From the NCBI GenBank assembly GCA_036925085.1, contig JAUPFP010000024.1, positions 1,956,001-2,020,000 on the forward strand: DNA of 64,000 nucleotides, in the 5' to 3' direction. The stretch is from Brachycybe producta (Eukaryota > Arthropoda > Diplopoda > Playtdesmida > Andrognathidae). Each line of letters begins with the position of its first letter. The first letter of the stretch is position 1. Both the position numbers and the translations under genes were made by a program. This document shows positions 1 through 12,043 of this stretch, in pieces. The notes under the pieces were generated by a model that was not told the origin of the DNA, did not search any database, and saw nothing but the letters and a program-made list of their open reading frames with translations.

Positions 1-1061
1 GATGATGCCATTAAGACTGACATATGTGCAATAAATATCAGTTTAATTCTAAATATAAAATACATAAAATGTACAAATTGGAGAATTTTTGGTTGGGGAG
101 AATTTGCATCAAAGGTTGCAAACGTTTTTTTTTAAACGAAATAGTGTTGATTTTATATTTTTGTTTGAGATTATCGTGCTTTTCTTATAAAATATGGGAA
201 TACAGTTTCTATTTGCTCAAAATTAATCAATTTTTTTTTTTACAAAATTTTATATTTATGGGTGATTCATTTGCATAAAATGCTTAAATTCTAAAAAACA
301 ATTTGCACATCTTTCAAGTTTTGTTTGCATGGAACTTTTCCCTTAATAGTAACATTTGTTGCACGTGTAATATTTACTTAAATTCTATTGGCTTGTTGGC
401 ACATTATTTTTCTTTATATTAGTGATTACTTATAATTACAAGTTTACTAGTTACAAATATTACAAGAAATTGTTTTTGTCTCTTACTGGACTTTGTACTG
501 AAAGTATTTTAGTGTTTTGTGTAGGTTATGTTTATTTAGCGCGTGTTTATAGAACCTAGTGAATTTATTTTATTTCACACGACATTGTAACAATTCGTGG
601 CGTAGGAGAAACGAGGGGATGGGGATGGGGGGAGGGGCCAAAAAAAAGTTAAACATTTCATGAACTTTTAATTTTTGTTATAGGAGAGACTGTATCAATT
701 ACATGTAAGTTGATGGGGAGGGGTTGTTCATTATGAACCTCTCATTTCTCTTAAAGTAAGAAGATTCTGGTGAGAGAGGAGTAATATTTAAAAGCAACAA
801 CGTCCATAAAAAAATGGAAGAAAAAGGGTTAGACATTGTAACAGTTGTGTTGTCTGTCATTTGAAAGAGTGACAACTCATAGATTATGTTTGTTGAGCCG
901 GCATGTTCAACTTCCAGCAATCCTTTTTGGCATTGGTTGGTATACTAAGGTCTACTTTGCGAGTGACACACACAGGACAGTCAGTTATTCCACATTGTAC
1001 TCTTTGAACCAATACTTACATTAAACTGACATGTTAAATGAATATACACATCATTGATCAG

Positions 1062-1175
1062 TTAATGTAAGGTAAGGCACGGTCGCTGTTGTTCAAATAA
1101 ACCAATCGAAGTAGATGCCGTTTAGTGACTGCATTCTACTCAGTAAAGAGCGAACTTACCTTAACGTACTGTAAC
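1062..1175. repeat. Short inverted-repeat element, TTAATGTAAGGTAAGG family
   Basis: The left end GTTAATGTAAGGTAAGG is imperfectly mirrored by the right end CTTACCTTAACGTACTGTAAC. The same end sequence flanks two other roughly 130-bp elements at 12044-12181 and 15815-15945. This looks like a small non-autonomous DNA transposon family (MITE). This copy is the most decayed of the three. Confidence 0.5.
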
Positions 1176-1807
1176 CTCATGATCTGATCCAGGCAATCTT
1201 CCATTGCTATTTGGAACATGAATTAATTGCAATTTGTAGTTTTAATTTGCAAAATGCAAATATTATCATATTGGCATTATTGTCATAGCCTCATATATTT
1301 TTTTTTGTAACCTCTTTTTGAAAATTCTATGAAACTGTTGGAAATGTTTTTTGGATTATTGTTTCTTTTGGATTTCTTTTGTGGTATTGTTGGGATAAGT
1401 CCTGCTGTCAATTTGTGTTGGAACTTGGAACATAACCAAGATTTTTTCAAAAGTGACATATAGGAGGAGCTAGTACAGGAGTAAACTATTGTGCATTTAA
1501 CTTATTTTGTCATTCAACACATTGTTCTTTCCATGGCCAAAGAGTGGAACATCCTTATAATGAGGATTCCTCTTCATATGTTGTGGGTTCAAAACATTTT
1601 TCAAAGAAAAAGTACAGAATTTTCTACTTTTGGTATTAGTTAATTCCGTTGGAAATGTGTACCATACTGAAGAAATTACACAAAAGTGTTTTCTTTTTTG
1701 GAGAAGATATAGAGGAACTCAGGAATGGTTACACATAATGATCTTTTCTTCTTCACATGTGCAAATTACATTGTTTTGGCTTGCGGTTGGAACCAAAACC
1801 ACGTGTG

Positions 1808-1819
1808 TATATATAAAAG
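1808..1819 (+). promoter_or_regulatory. Possible TATA box for the TSP1-trypsin gene
   Basis: TATATATAAAAG lies about 340 bases upstream of the signal-peptide ATG at 2161. A start site near 1840 would give a 5' leader of about 320 bases. The match to a TATA box is good, but such strings are common in AT-rich DNA, so this is a candidate only. Confidence 0.3.
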
Positions 1820-2160
1820 CAATCCAATTCCCAGTAACTTTCATGGATTCTATTGATACAAAAAAGTTCCTCCAGTGACTACTGATCAGTTATTACTGAC
1901 TTTAGTGCGCACACACACAAACATAGAAGCCACGTAAAGACACGAAGACGTGTCCAATAGTTCAGTTGTGTGATTTTTAAGCCACAACTGCTGTAATTTT
2001 GTTAAATGTTTTAAAGAGGGGTTGATAGAAAACAATGGCAGTGTGTGTGAATCCATGCAATAACCAGTTTTAGTATAGTTTGAATATGTGCTTGACTCAA
2101 CAACGCAACCTTCATTGGACAATACACTTTTGGACTTCTAAATCAAAGAGGTGGATAAAG

Positions 2161-5100
2161 ATGGAATTGCTGCTGAAGATCTTTGTACTTTTATGCATTT
2201 TTCATTCAACTTGTATTGTTGAAGGCATCAAAGTGAGACATCGACATCACCATCATCATCATAAAAGAAAATTGGTAAGTTAAATTAATACTTGTTTCAC
2301 CAACTCTGTGACTTGTATGTTTTTACAAGATTTTTCAATCTCTTGTTCATAAGTGTTGCATTTTTTTGTGGCTTTTTTTTTTGGCATGACAAAAGTTTTG
2401 TCTGAAGGAATGTTGCCCCGTTTGTGTTTTGTTGCAGACATAACCAAAGTAAATGCTTCTGTAAGCGTATTGGGTTTGAACTGTTTTTTGTTTTTTTAAA
2501 AATGGAACTGTAATTCTGAAATAGAATATGTGCTATAGTGAAAGATAGAGAAGTGTTTCTATTGGAACATTAGTACTTAAGAGAACAACAAAAACTAATG
2601 ATGAGGAGCAGCAACATATTTCAGTTTAAAAAAAACAGACACATGCCAATTATGAAATGGCTGCGAATATCTAGAGAGAAAAAAGTTCACAGACCATGAA
2701 TGGTGTTTCATGGTTATGACAATGCCACATTTGGCGTACAAAAAATAACTTCTTTTGTTTTTAGACAAAAAAAAACAAAAAAGTGAAATCTAGAAGCAGA
2801 AAGATTTAAGAGTGAGATTTTTTTTTACCTAAACTTGTGCTGTTGAGAATTTTTTTTTATAAATAGCACTATTATTATAAATCTTGTCAATATTTTATTA
2901 TTTTAACTGATTACTTTTGGTAGCATTGTGGACATAATTGAATTTAATTAAGATGGTTTATGAACAGCTTGTTCTGTCTTTCAGGAGCAAAATTAAGATA
3001 AACTAGAAAGTGCTTTAGAAACTAAAGAGTATTTTAATGTTGATATCTTTCAAAATGTACTTTGTATAGACAAAAATTTTAAAAATGTCATCTACTTAAA
3101 ATTGGGTCATTTTCAAAATCGCATAAAAAGCTCATTTTGAAAGCTATCAACATAAAAAAATGCCTTTTAAGTGATTGAGCTACCCAGTGCCGGCTTTAGC
3201 CTCCTTGGCGCCCTGGAACAGATTTTTTCAGGGCGCCCCATTCAAAATGAGAAAATGAAAATATTTGTTTCATTATTAGTACAAAAACACCTCAAAATAT
3301 ATCCATAGAGAAAACCATATTATTTTTAGATTAAAAATGACAAACTAGTGCAAAGATCAAAAGAAAATATTAAACTAAGTTTAATTAATATCTGAAGATT
3401 AAAAGTTGGCCGTTCTGGAATTTTTTTTATCTTGCCGATAAAAAAAATTCCAGAACGGCCAACTTTTAGAGCTTTAATTAGAGCAGAAAAGTCGAGATTT
3501 TAGTCGATTTCTTTTTCAATGGAGAAGAGTTCCTTAACTGGAAAGTCTGTTTTGTGACATTGTAGACCTGGGCAAAAGTCGAGTTGTTCTGTTCACAAGG
3601 TGAAAATGTTTCGACCCAATAAACATAATATAAAAGAATTTTAAGAGGCGCGCCGTAGGCGCCCCAAAACTCGCTGAGCGCCCTCGTGCGGTGCACGACC
3701 TCGCCACCTCCAAAGGCCGGCACTGGAACTACCCTTCTAGTTTCTAAAACAATTTTAAATTTCTCTTCATTGTGCACCTGAGAGACAGAATAATCGGACT
3801 TCAAGAGAGAGTTGTGTTATATAATTTGTTGCTTTCATTTAATGTTTTAATAAACAGCTGATTTTCCAACTCTTTGATTATTCTGTATTTCAGAAGAGCA
3901 AAAACAAAGAGTAGCTTGGAAGTGTTTTAGGGGTATTTTCATTTTGATATATTTCAAAATAAACTTTATAGACAAGAAATTAAAAAAAAATATGGTCAGC
4001 TTAACAGAAATAGTTTATTTTGAAAGTTAGGAACATGAAAAATACCCTAAGTGGTTTGAGCTGCTACCCTTGTAGTTTTCTAAAACACATCCAAGTTTCT
4101 CGTAAATGTTGCTCCTGAACGACAAAATAATCGGAGTTTGAGGGGTAATTTACACTTTAAAACCACCTTAATGTATATTGTACATAGTTTTCTAAGAATT
4201 ACAATCTTGTATATATTTTTTTTCCTCCCCATTTTGCGCCAAAGAACAAAACATTTATCTTTTCAAAGTTTTTACTTCTGTTTTGTAGCTTATATAAACA
4301 GACCCGGGTTATTTTTAAATGTTGGCCGACTGTATAGTTTTTGCAAGATTGATTTTTTTTGTGTGTGTGGCTCGTACTGTATTCTACTTCACTACACTAA
4401 AGTAGAACTTTTTTCTTCATTTTTCTTCGAATATTTTCTGATTTTTCTTTCAAATGTAATTATTTTCATTTGAAGTAAACAACAAAAAAGATACCCACAA
4501 TCCCCATACTTCACAATAATTGTTTTCAGTTTAAAAATAGTTTTAATGATTAATAAAGAATTTTTTCTAAGAATATTTTTAATGCTTAATAAGTAATTTT
4601 TTATTGAAAAAAAATGTTATCAACCTTTCTTTTCAAAGAATTTCATAAAGTCATTTATGCAAATGAACACATGTTCAAAATTTTATTTTTTATTACTTTA
4701 AACAACAAAAAAAATGATAACAGATGTCATAATGCAGATTTTTATGATAAAATGAACCATTTTATTTTATTACATATCGTAAAGATAAATATATGATATT
4801 CAATTTTTTTTTGTATTTGAATGAATAGAGAAACCTTTATAATTTTTTGCAAACTTTATTTTTATGTTCTAATTCTTATTTTTATAATTGGTTATAGAAA
4901 ATTTCAAAGACAATTACTGCAAAATAATACATTTTATTTTATCATTGATATTGAAACAATGGATGTCACAGAAATGTGTTCTGTGCGTAAAATTAAGAGA
5001 GAGATTTATTTTATTAAGGTGGGTTTTAGAGTATATGAACACCTCACGAACTCTTGATTATTCCATTTTTCAGCTGCAAAATAAAGAGAAACTTGAAAAA

Positions 5101-8100
5101 GTTTTAAAAACTAGAAGAGTAGCCCAATCACTTTAAGGGTTCATGTTGATATATTTTAAAATAAGCTTTTTTATGTTAGTTAGAAAATGACACAAGTTTA
5201 AACAGACAATATTCGGTTAATTTTTGTCTCATTAAAAAGTTTATTTTGCACAAGATATCGACAAGAAATATTACTATTAAGTGATCCAGCTACCATTCTA
5301 GTTTCTAACAAACTTTCATTTTCTTCTGTTTATAAAACATTGTAAAATATGGCATCTTGTTTCAGTGCCTTTCCAGCATTATAATTTCTTTCTTACACGT
5401 GTGGGGTTTAGTTAACATTTCAAGTGTCATTTTCTTGTGCCACCTGCCTTTTAAACCCGGGATGTTGTATTTGAACATGAAATTTAAGAAGTACACACAA
5501 TATCACCTGTTGTTAATGATTTCACTTAATCTGAACTCACGATGGTCCATGCTTTTAGACAACTTTTTTGTCTTAAAAATTTATCCAGTTGGCATTTGTT
5601 TCTAATGCACATGCGCACTTAAGCAAAGAAACATTTTATAATTTAATACAATAATCCCATTTTATTTCTTTTAAGTGTGGAAATGTGTAGAATTCTTCTT
5701 AGGTCATTTATTGCCTTATTCAATTAAAGACCATCAATTAACGGTATTTAATGATAGCTCTTTTTTAAAACTCCTTCCAACAATGTTAGGACCATATTAA
5801 CTTAATATGCACGACTTAAATTTAACTTTTGACATAGTTTCTACTTTTAATGTGTATTTTGTGGAAGTCTTAATTTATTACTTGATGCATTAACCTTAAT
5901 GTCAAGGGTAGTGGATACAGGAGTCGTTAGAGAAAACAACAGAATCAAGTGTCTGAAAGTAACATTTAAAGCCAAGCATGATTTGAGTCTTTGCATGTAA
6001 TTATAGTAACATGTTTTGTTCAATTCATCTTGAAGGTTTTTATCTCATTTAAAGTTTGCTATGAAAGAGGGGAATAATTTACTAAAAGTAATGAATTACT
6101 GTAATTAAATTACTGTTTCAAGTAATTAGTAATTCAACAAGTGTGCTGTAATTTATTATTGTAATTAGTTATTTTTTTAAAAAAATTACAATATGCAATT
6201 TAAATTACTTTTGTTTTTACAATTTTCTTCTCAAACTATTGAGTACTTGAGTTAACTTATTTCTAGATAATTATTGTCCATCTTTTTGTGTCACCTGATT
6301 TGTAACTGGAAAGTGACTGAAATTCTTTATAAAACGAATAAATACAGATTAATTTCTTTTTAAAATTTAGTAATTGTTGTAATTAGTTTTTTTTTCACAG
6401 TTATAATAATACTTTGAAAAGTAATTTGCCCCAATACTGCAAAAATTCATAATGTGGATGGTATGCTCGTAAACTTTAAAATGGAATGTGAAAAAGTATG
6501 TTAAAAACAACAATTGTTAGCAAATGTGTGAAAAGTATTTTCAAGATGTTCACGATCTTCCAAATAAACATTTTCTAACAATTTTACTCTAATGTTGCAT
6601 CACTGTAAATGTTATTTTTAATTTATCATAACAAAAGCATTATTTTTTGAAAAACTAATATTTATCTAACATACCGGTAGTTTGTTATTATTATAGACAG
6701 TCACGAATTGCAAAAATAAAGTTTGTTTCTTAATAATTTATATGCAACACTTATGAACAATTTAATTTACTATTCATTATTTGTAAATTATGTACAAGTT
6801 ATCATGCAAAATTAAATTTTAAACATTAGGTGGCTTTATATATATTTTAGGACACAAAGTTAAGGATTATAACAGCTCCAATGAAAGCCACAACCGATCC
6901 GTCAGTGTCTATCACGGCACCTTTTAAACCAAGTGACAGTGATGCTCTTGATACAATGTATTCACCATGGAGTGAATGGTCCACGTGTTTGCGCAAATGC
7001 AAACAGGAACGATCACGTCAGTGTAAAGACCCGTGGCAATGTGGTAATGCTGTCATGAAAGAGGAACGTTCTTGTACTGGAAAACGTTGCCGAAAACGGC
7101 CATTCACAGTAGTGGATGACACTTCGCCTCAACACCGTGGTCTTAATTCCGGAGGCATGAAGAACTTTTTGTATTCGCATTGGTCCGAGTGGTCTCCATG
7201 TACTCGTAATTGCAGGACGCGTCGTTATCGTACTTGCAAAATGGCGCTTATGTGTGGTTCCAGTGTTATTCAAGAAGATGCATTTTGTTACGTTCGAGGC
7301 ACTGTTTGCGAAAGGATGTTCCGGCGTTTGAAGAAAGATACGGAACAATCCACTGGTTAGCTCTTTTTCCCATCCTAATTAGCTGGTTTATTTGACTGAT
7401 ATTTTGAATAAATATTTACTTTTGATTTGTTCTAGAACCCCAATTGGAAGCAAATCCGATAAAAGAGGCTGCCACGAGAAGTCCGATTGTTGAAGAATGT
7501 GGCATCTCCAATGTCACTAGTATAGAAATGTCTTTACGTATTATAGGTGGCCAGTCTGCAACTAAAGGTCGTTGGCCTTGGCAGGTATTTAAAACCCCAT
7601 AGTATTTGACAAATTGTCAAATATTGTCATTGGTTTATTATTCTTCATTAGGTTGCTGTTTTAAATCGCTTCAAAGAAGCATTCTGCGGTGGAACGCTTG
7701 TTGCTCATCAGTGGATTTTAACTGCTGCTCACTGTATTCGTAAACGACTTTTTGTGCGTGTCGGTGAACACGACCTTAGTTCAAACGAAGGCACTGAACA
7801 GGATTATCGAGTAGTGAATGTTTATCTTCATCCTGATTACGATCCGGAAACGGTAGACAACGACATTGCTTTACTCAAACTTAGTTCTCCAGTTGAGATC
7901 AATAAACATGTGCAAGTGGCCTGTTTACCGAAACATAATGGACCATTACCTAAAGAAAAACAATGCACCATTTTGGGATGGGGTAAAGAAAAAGATATGG
8001 CCATTTTTGGAACTGATGTCCTCAATGAAGCCAAAGTGCCAATCGTAGACATAAGCAATTGTCTCGATGTCTATAAGGATTATTATATTACTGATAATAT

Positions 8101-8317
8101 GTTCTGTGCGGGTTATCGCCGTGGTAGAGTTGACTCCTGTGCCGGAGACAGCGGAGGTCCGCTCCTGTGTGAAGTTAACAGCAGGTGGCATGTTTACGGT
8201 ATCACTAGTTTTGGTGAGGGATGTGGTCGTAAAGGGAAATACGGTATCTATGTCAAAGTGCCAAACTATGTTCCTTGGATAGAGGCCACGATGGAGGAGA
8301 GTTCGGATGTTTTATAA
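2161..8317 (+). CDS. Secreted TSP1-trypsin serine protease (4 exons, 477 aa)
   Basis: Exons are 2161-2274, 6851-7355, 7436-7584 and 7652-8317. Introns are GT-AG and phases agree (0, 1, 0). The ATG at 2161 is chosen because it begins a signal peptide (LLLKIFVLLCIF); an upstream in-frame ATG would bury it. Residues 27-38 are RHR-like basic sequence with six consecutive His (29-34). Two thrombospondin type-1 repeats follow, at about residues 75-118 and 146-191, each with a WSEWS motif and six Cys. The trypsin (S1) domain starts after R241 at IIGG. Its triad is H283 (LTAAHC), D327 (DNDIALLKL) and S423 (GDSGGP). D417, equivalent to Asp189, predicts cleavage after Lys or Arg. C228 in the propeptide probably stays disulphide-linked to the catalytic domain. 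The product is likely an extracellular zymogen held on matrix or cell surface by its TSP1 repeats. The physiological substrate cannot be read from the sequence. Confidence 0.93.
3185..3725. mobile_element. hAT-like non-autonomous DNA transposon (541 bp)
   Basis: The ends are perfect 10-bp inverted repeats, CAGTGCCGGC and GCCGGCACTG. Flanking 8-bp direct repeats are GAGCTACC (3177-3184) and GAACTACC (3726-3733), 7 of 8 identical. They also match the uninterrupted sequence of the host palindromic family. CAGTG termini with 8-bp duplications are typical of the hAT superfamily. The insert is more GC-rich at its ends than its surroundings and encodes no transposase. Confidence 0.8.
3401..3467. repeat. 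Perfect 31-bp-arm hairpin inside the hAT-like element
   Basis: Arms 3401-3431 and 3437-3467 are exact reverse complements around the 5-base loop TTGCC. The arms contain GTTGGCCGTTCTGGAA. This is subterminal structure internal to the transposon. Confidence 0.9.
3838..4171. mobile_element. Palindromic TTAA-type MITE, copy B
   Basis: The left arm has CTGATTTTCCAACTCTTTG and the right arm ends AAAACCACCTTAA. The right end is the reverse complement of the TTAAGGTGG left end seen in other copies. The copy begins right after copy A, so two family members lie nearly head to tail. Confidence 0.65.
5014..5345. mobile_element. Palindromic TTAA-type MITE, copy C
   Basis: It begins TTAAGGTGGG and carries the arm motif AAAACTAGAAGAGTAG. 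The reverse-complement motif CTACCATTCTAGTTTCTAAC occurs near 5290. The right terminus is degraded. Confidence 0.6.
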
Positions 8318-8456
8318 AACTACTTAAAACGATCAATTTCATTGAGTATTACCGTTTAAAAAATAGTTCCAGTTACTTGTAGCTTACTTAAATCCCCGGT
8401 TACGAAACTTAAGTGGAACTGTAGCTTCATCACCGTTTCAAATTTCACAATCACAC

Positions 8457-8462
8457 AATAAA
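8457..8462 (+). terminator. Polyadenylation signal of the TSP1-trypsin gene
   Basis: AATAAA lies 140 bases after the stop codon and is the first canonical signal downstream of it. Confidence 0.55.
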
Positions 8463-8671
8463 AGATGAAAACAAATGTAGCTTTTGATTTCTAGAAGTTG
8501 AACCGAATATCCATTGATCACTGTTATCCATATATTAAAAATACATTGGAGATTTTGTATTCTACAGTTACAAAAAAAAAGCATTTGTCAAATTGGCAAT
8601 TTTTATTTAAGAAAAATGTACAACAAATATTTTTTTTCTTCAATGAAACAAATAAGGAAATAATAGTTTTA

Positions 8672-8695
8672 CTCTCTCTCTCTCTCTCTCTCTCT
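8672..8695. repeat. (CT)n microsatellite
   Basis: Twelve CT dinucleotides in the intergenic spacer between the protease gene and the convergent synaptotagmin gene. Confidence 0.9.
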
Positions 8696-9811
8696 GTCTC
8701 AATACCATCTAAGTCAAATACATTCACATTATAATAATACAGATTGTCTAAAAAATATATACACTTTGGTTGTTTAATAACTGCCATGTTTCTTTTCTTA
8801 AATTTAATTTAATAATTTTATAATTAAGAGTAATGTTTCATTAAAGATTGTATATAACAGCATTACATGTTTTATGTTTGAATGTTCCAAATGTTTTCCA
8901 TTCTTATCTCAAGGCATTGTTAACATTGTTAACTGTTCTCTAAACATCAGTCAATACAGATAATGCAATAAATCGAACAGAATTATCGCACGATTACGAA
9001 GGGATACGTTAATTGATGTTTGCAGATCAGTTTCTTACGGATGTTAGCGATGAAGGAACGATATTTTGAAAACTTAAGATAGTGCCTCATTTAAAACATA
9101 AAACAAAGCAATGCTGTTATATCTAATCATTATTGTAATATTTATTCTTAATTATAAAATTATTTAACCTAATTTTAAGAAAGTAAACATGTTGACAGTT
9201 GCAATATGTATACTTTTTTGGGACACTCTGTATGTATGTGTACAAAGTTAAATTGAATGAATTGTAATTATATATCTTAATTATATTGTTTGTATTATAA
9301 TAAAAAGTGTACATAATTAACATTGATTTTGTTGCGATGTCTATCACCTAAGGGTTGACTAGTTATTTTGTTTTGATTGTTTTTTTTTTAATTAGTAATT
9401 AATTAGACAAAGATTTGATGCTGAAAAGATTCATTATGTTGTTTACTGCTTAATTCTTTGTTTTTTTTCAGAAATTACATATTTTGTTATTTACAGTGAG
9501 AACTGTTTAACACAAAATGTTTTCGGTCTGATCTTTTAGAATAGCATACATTTTTTTTAACACGAAATAATATTCTGGTCCCTTCTATTTCGTATTATAC
9601 ATATACAATAATGATTGCACATGTCTAGTAAAGTATTTATTCTTATTGAATATTTAATGAGTTCTAACAATAGTTGAGGTCACAGTATTCTTGTCTGCAA
9701 TACATTTGTTATTTTCGTTTGAGGCATCAACCTGTAAGGTTTGTTTGTCAAGTCTGTCATATATCACCAACAAAATATACAAACAAAATGTATAACGAGA
9801 GCGAGGTCAGG
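8696..9811. other. AT-rich intergenic spacer between convergent genes
   Basis: No coding exon is visible. On the - strand an AATAAA (complement of 9636-9641) lies about 170 bases beyond the stop codon of the synaptotagmin gene and could be its polyadenylation signal. Confidence 0.4.
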
Positions 9812-11591
9812 TCAACGCAAGGTATGCCATTGAGTAACAGTGCTATTTGGACTCTGTAAGGCATCACTCCAATGGTCAGCACCTGGACCAGAGACGAGTG
9901 TATAAGGGCCAACTTGAGTCCTTCCGATCACTTTACGCGTTCCGTAACGGTTCCTGCTACAAAGCGCCACGGTGCACACGACATCCTTCAATCGCTTTCG
10001 AGCAATTCTTATGTTGAACGTTTCTTCAAAATCTGGTTCTAACGTTTTCTTTTTGGTACCTGTTTTTTTCGACTTTATCATTTTGTCATTTTCAAACAGG
10101 GTCAATTTGCCGTATAAACAAGCTGAAATTATAATATTTAAAACACAAATTAAAATATACGCTTAACGTGGCTGAATAGATATTTATTTTGTTTTTAGCC
10201 AATTACCCCCCCCCCCCCCCAACCCTCCATACGTTTAGCATAATCTTCTATAGTTTTAGTTTTGAAAGCATTTTGAATTTTTTTTGTAATGTTTCCTAAA
10301 TAAAGTTTGCTTGACGTCAAGCAATTTTTCGTACAAAAACATAAACGGAGACACCTTAATCTTTTACGGTACAGCTTATAAAGATGGTTGCATCATTGCT
10401 TAACTTTTGCATCCATCTTTTTTGCTTATAAATAAAAATGCAAATTTTATTTTATTACACGAACCAATGTCTTTTTCATCTTGTATTGTTTTAAGATTCC
10501 GGACTTTGTGGACTCCTAATCGAAGTGTCCTTGCATCTGTTGAATAACATAAACTTAGTGACAGTTCTCCACAAGCTTCCTATAAAATATTACAAGACAT
10601 ACAAATACATTTTTTTTAGAAACATTATTGATTTTTAGCCTTATATTTTTAACATTGATGTGTCCATATTTATAAGTGTGCATATTTATTTTATGATTAC
10701 CTCGTTGCCAAAATGTTTGGGATACAAGTTCTTCCACATTTCAGACACCATCACATCACCTGTGGTGTCTACAGTTATTCCAAGATTCTTTAGAGGAAAA
10801 AACACATGTCCTAACGCAATCCTTCTTGACAGCTTGTCGAAGTCACAGACACTAATCTTAAGGATTTTATTCTGAGCCTCTTCAGGTCTAAGCATGAAAG
10901 AAAATTCCTCATTGAATACAGGATCTGTTGTATTTTTCTGTACTTTAGTGAAACTTTTGAGTGCACGTTCTGGTAAAAGTGCTACTTTGACATGTGGGTG
11001 GTTGCTTTTGCCACGTTTCACTGTCAGTCCTCTGGCTCCCATAATGGTAACTATCATCTGTTGTTCCTCACACTTGTAAGTGATGGAAAATCCAACTTTT
11101 CCAAGGTTTGTGTTAGCAGGAAACCAGGATGCTTGTTGCTCTTCTTCACCTTCACTGCTACCGTAAAGTGCAGGTGCAATGCTGTCCTTTCTGATAAAAT
11201 GTCTTCCTTGTTGAGGAACAGTCAGTAGACTACCATTGTTATTGCTTCCTGGTGGACTGTTTTGTGAAGATGAGGCTCCTGGTTCTTGCTCGGAAGCCTC
11301 TTCCTCTGTTGGTTCAGCACTGGTGTAGGGCAAAACGAATTCAATTGTTTCTGTTTGTATAACACCTGCCTTGGATGGTACTTTGACTAGCATGGATACA
11401 TTATTTCCAGCTCCTTCCTTGGCCCTTATTCGTCTGTTTCGTATGTAAGCAACTATGACGCATACAACTGTAAACAATATCAATCCACATGCTACAGATA
11501 ATGTTACAATGATAGGCATGTTGTCGTTTTGTTGTTGTTGTTGTTGTATTTGAATTTCTTCTTGTCCAGTTTTAGTGGCGTTTCGAGACAT
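9812..11591 (-). CDS. Divergent synaptotagmin-like tandem C2 protein (3 coding exons, 438 aa)
   Basis: Read on the - strand, the coding exons are 11591-10701, 10579-10465 and 10122-9812, with GT-AG introns and matching phases (0, then 1). A likely 3' splice site 21 bases before the ATG (exon edge 11612) implies an upstream non-coding exon. The protein has a short luminal N-terminus with a polyglutamine run and a sequon at N4. One membrane segment (about 26-50) is followed by a basic stop-transfer sequence and an acidic, serine-rich linker. C2A spans about 164-285 and C2B about 300-438, ending in the WHTLR motif (WHxL) typical of synaptotagmin C2B. Loop 1 of C2A reads SNHPHVKV where calcium-binding members have SDPYVKV. 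C2A loop 3 keeps DFD, and C2B loop 1 is also degenerate. Calcium-independent membrane trafficking or adaptor function is therefore inferred. I could not assign the subfamily. Confidence 0.88.
10163..10359. mobile_element. Deleted copy of the TTAA-type element, second subfamily
   Basis: It begins TTAACGTGGCTGAATAGATA and ends ACACCTTAA, so both ends carry TTAA. The left end matches the fuller copies at 24260 and 27917. It sits in an intron of the minus-strand synaptotagmin gene and includes a run of 15 C (10206-10220). Confidence 0.55.
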
Positions 11592-11835
11592 TTTTCACAC
11601 TTTTTAAAGCACCTGCAATGTATATGATTGAATTTTCTTGTTATTATGTTTTGATAAATTTGTGCTGCAAGTTTATCATGAGCTTACAGTATATCCAATA
11701 TTCATAAAACAACTTATAAATATTTTTCATTTTTTAAAAAAAAGTTTTCTGCTTTTTCCAATAATAGTTTTTTTTTCTTGTAGTTTATTGATGATGGTAA
11801 ATGGTAGGACATTAAAGTTTATATTTATTTAGGGT

Positions 11836-11957
11836 CATATTCTTAATGATTGCTAAGTCAAAGCTACTACTACGCTCATGAACTTTTGATAGAAGTTTCA
11901 TGTAAAAGTTCATTGAGTTTAGTGCTAGCTTTGACTTAGCAATCATTAAGAAGATGA
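11836..11957. mobile_element. Palindromic MITE, TTCTTAATGATTGC family, copy 1
   Basis: The left end TTCTTAATGATTGCTAAGTC is the exact reverse complement of the right end GACTTAGCAATCATTAAGAA. The perfect arms extend a few bases further into AAAGCTA. Total length is about 120 bp. A diverged copy is at 41586-41710 and a partial one near 39775. Confidence 0.75.
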
Positions 11958-12043
11958 TACTTAAAGATCTTTACTACTTTTAGTTAAATTTCTTTTGAGA
12001 AGTTTTCTTTTCTGCTGTTGCATTTCAAATAAAACTAAATTCT

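Larger units (their letters stand above)
1..2160. other. AT-rich non-coding region upstream of the protease gene
   Basis: I see no coding exon here. Open frames are short, low-complexity and lack splice context. The stretch holds one small inverted-repeat element (1062-1175), a purine-rich patch at about 605-640, and a TATA-like box at 1808-1819 that may belong to the downstream protease gene. Confidence 0.6.
2948..3822. mobile_element. Palindromic TTAA-type MITE, copy A, interrupted by a nested element
   Basis: The left end TTAAGATGG is followed by the family arm with CTTTAGAAACTAAAG. The mirrored right arm (TTCTAGTTTCTAAAAC) resumes after an inserted element at 3185-3725. The two arms are imperfect reverse complements, so the element could fold into one long hairpin. 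It has no coding capacity. Confidence 0.7.
2275..6850 (+). other. Intron 1 of the TSP1-trypsin gene, rich in palindromic elements
   Basis: This 4.6-kb intron runs from a GTAAGT donor at 2275 to a TTTTAG acceptor ending at 6850. It holds three copies of the TTAA-GGTGG palindromic family, one with a nested hAT-like insertion. AATTAC/GTAATT-rich low-complexity sequence follows at about 6075-6430. No other exon is visible. Confidence 0.75.

Noticed and set aside
3478-3804. 108-codon - strand open frame
   Set aside because: It spans the junction of the nested hAT-like element and the host MITE, so it cannot be a real gene.
7013-7348. 111-codon - strand frame across the TSP1 exon
   Set aside because: Antisense shadow of the TSP1-encoding exon, which is clearly coding on the + strand.
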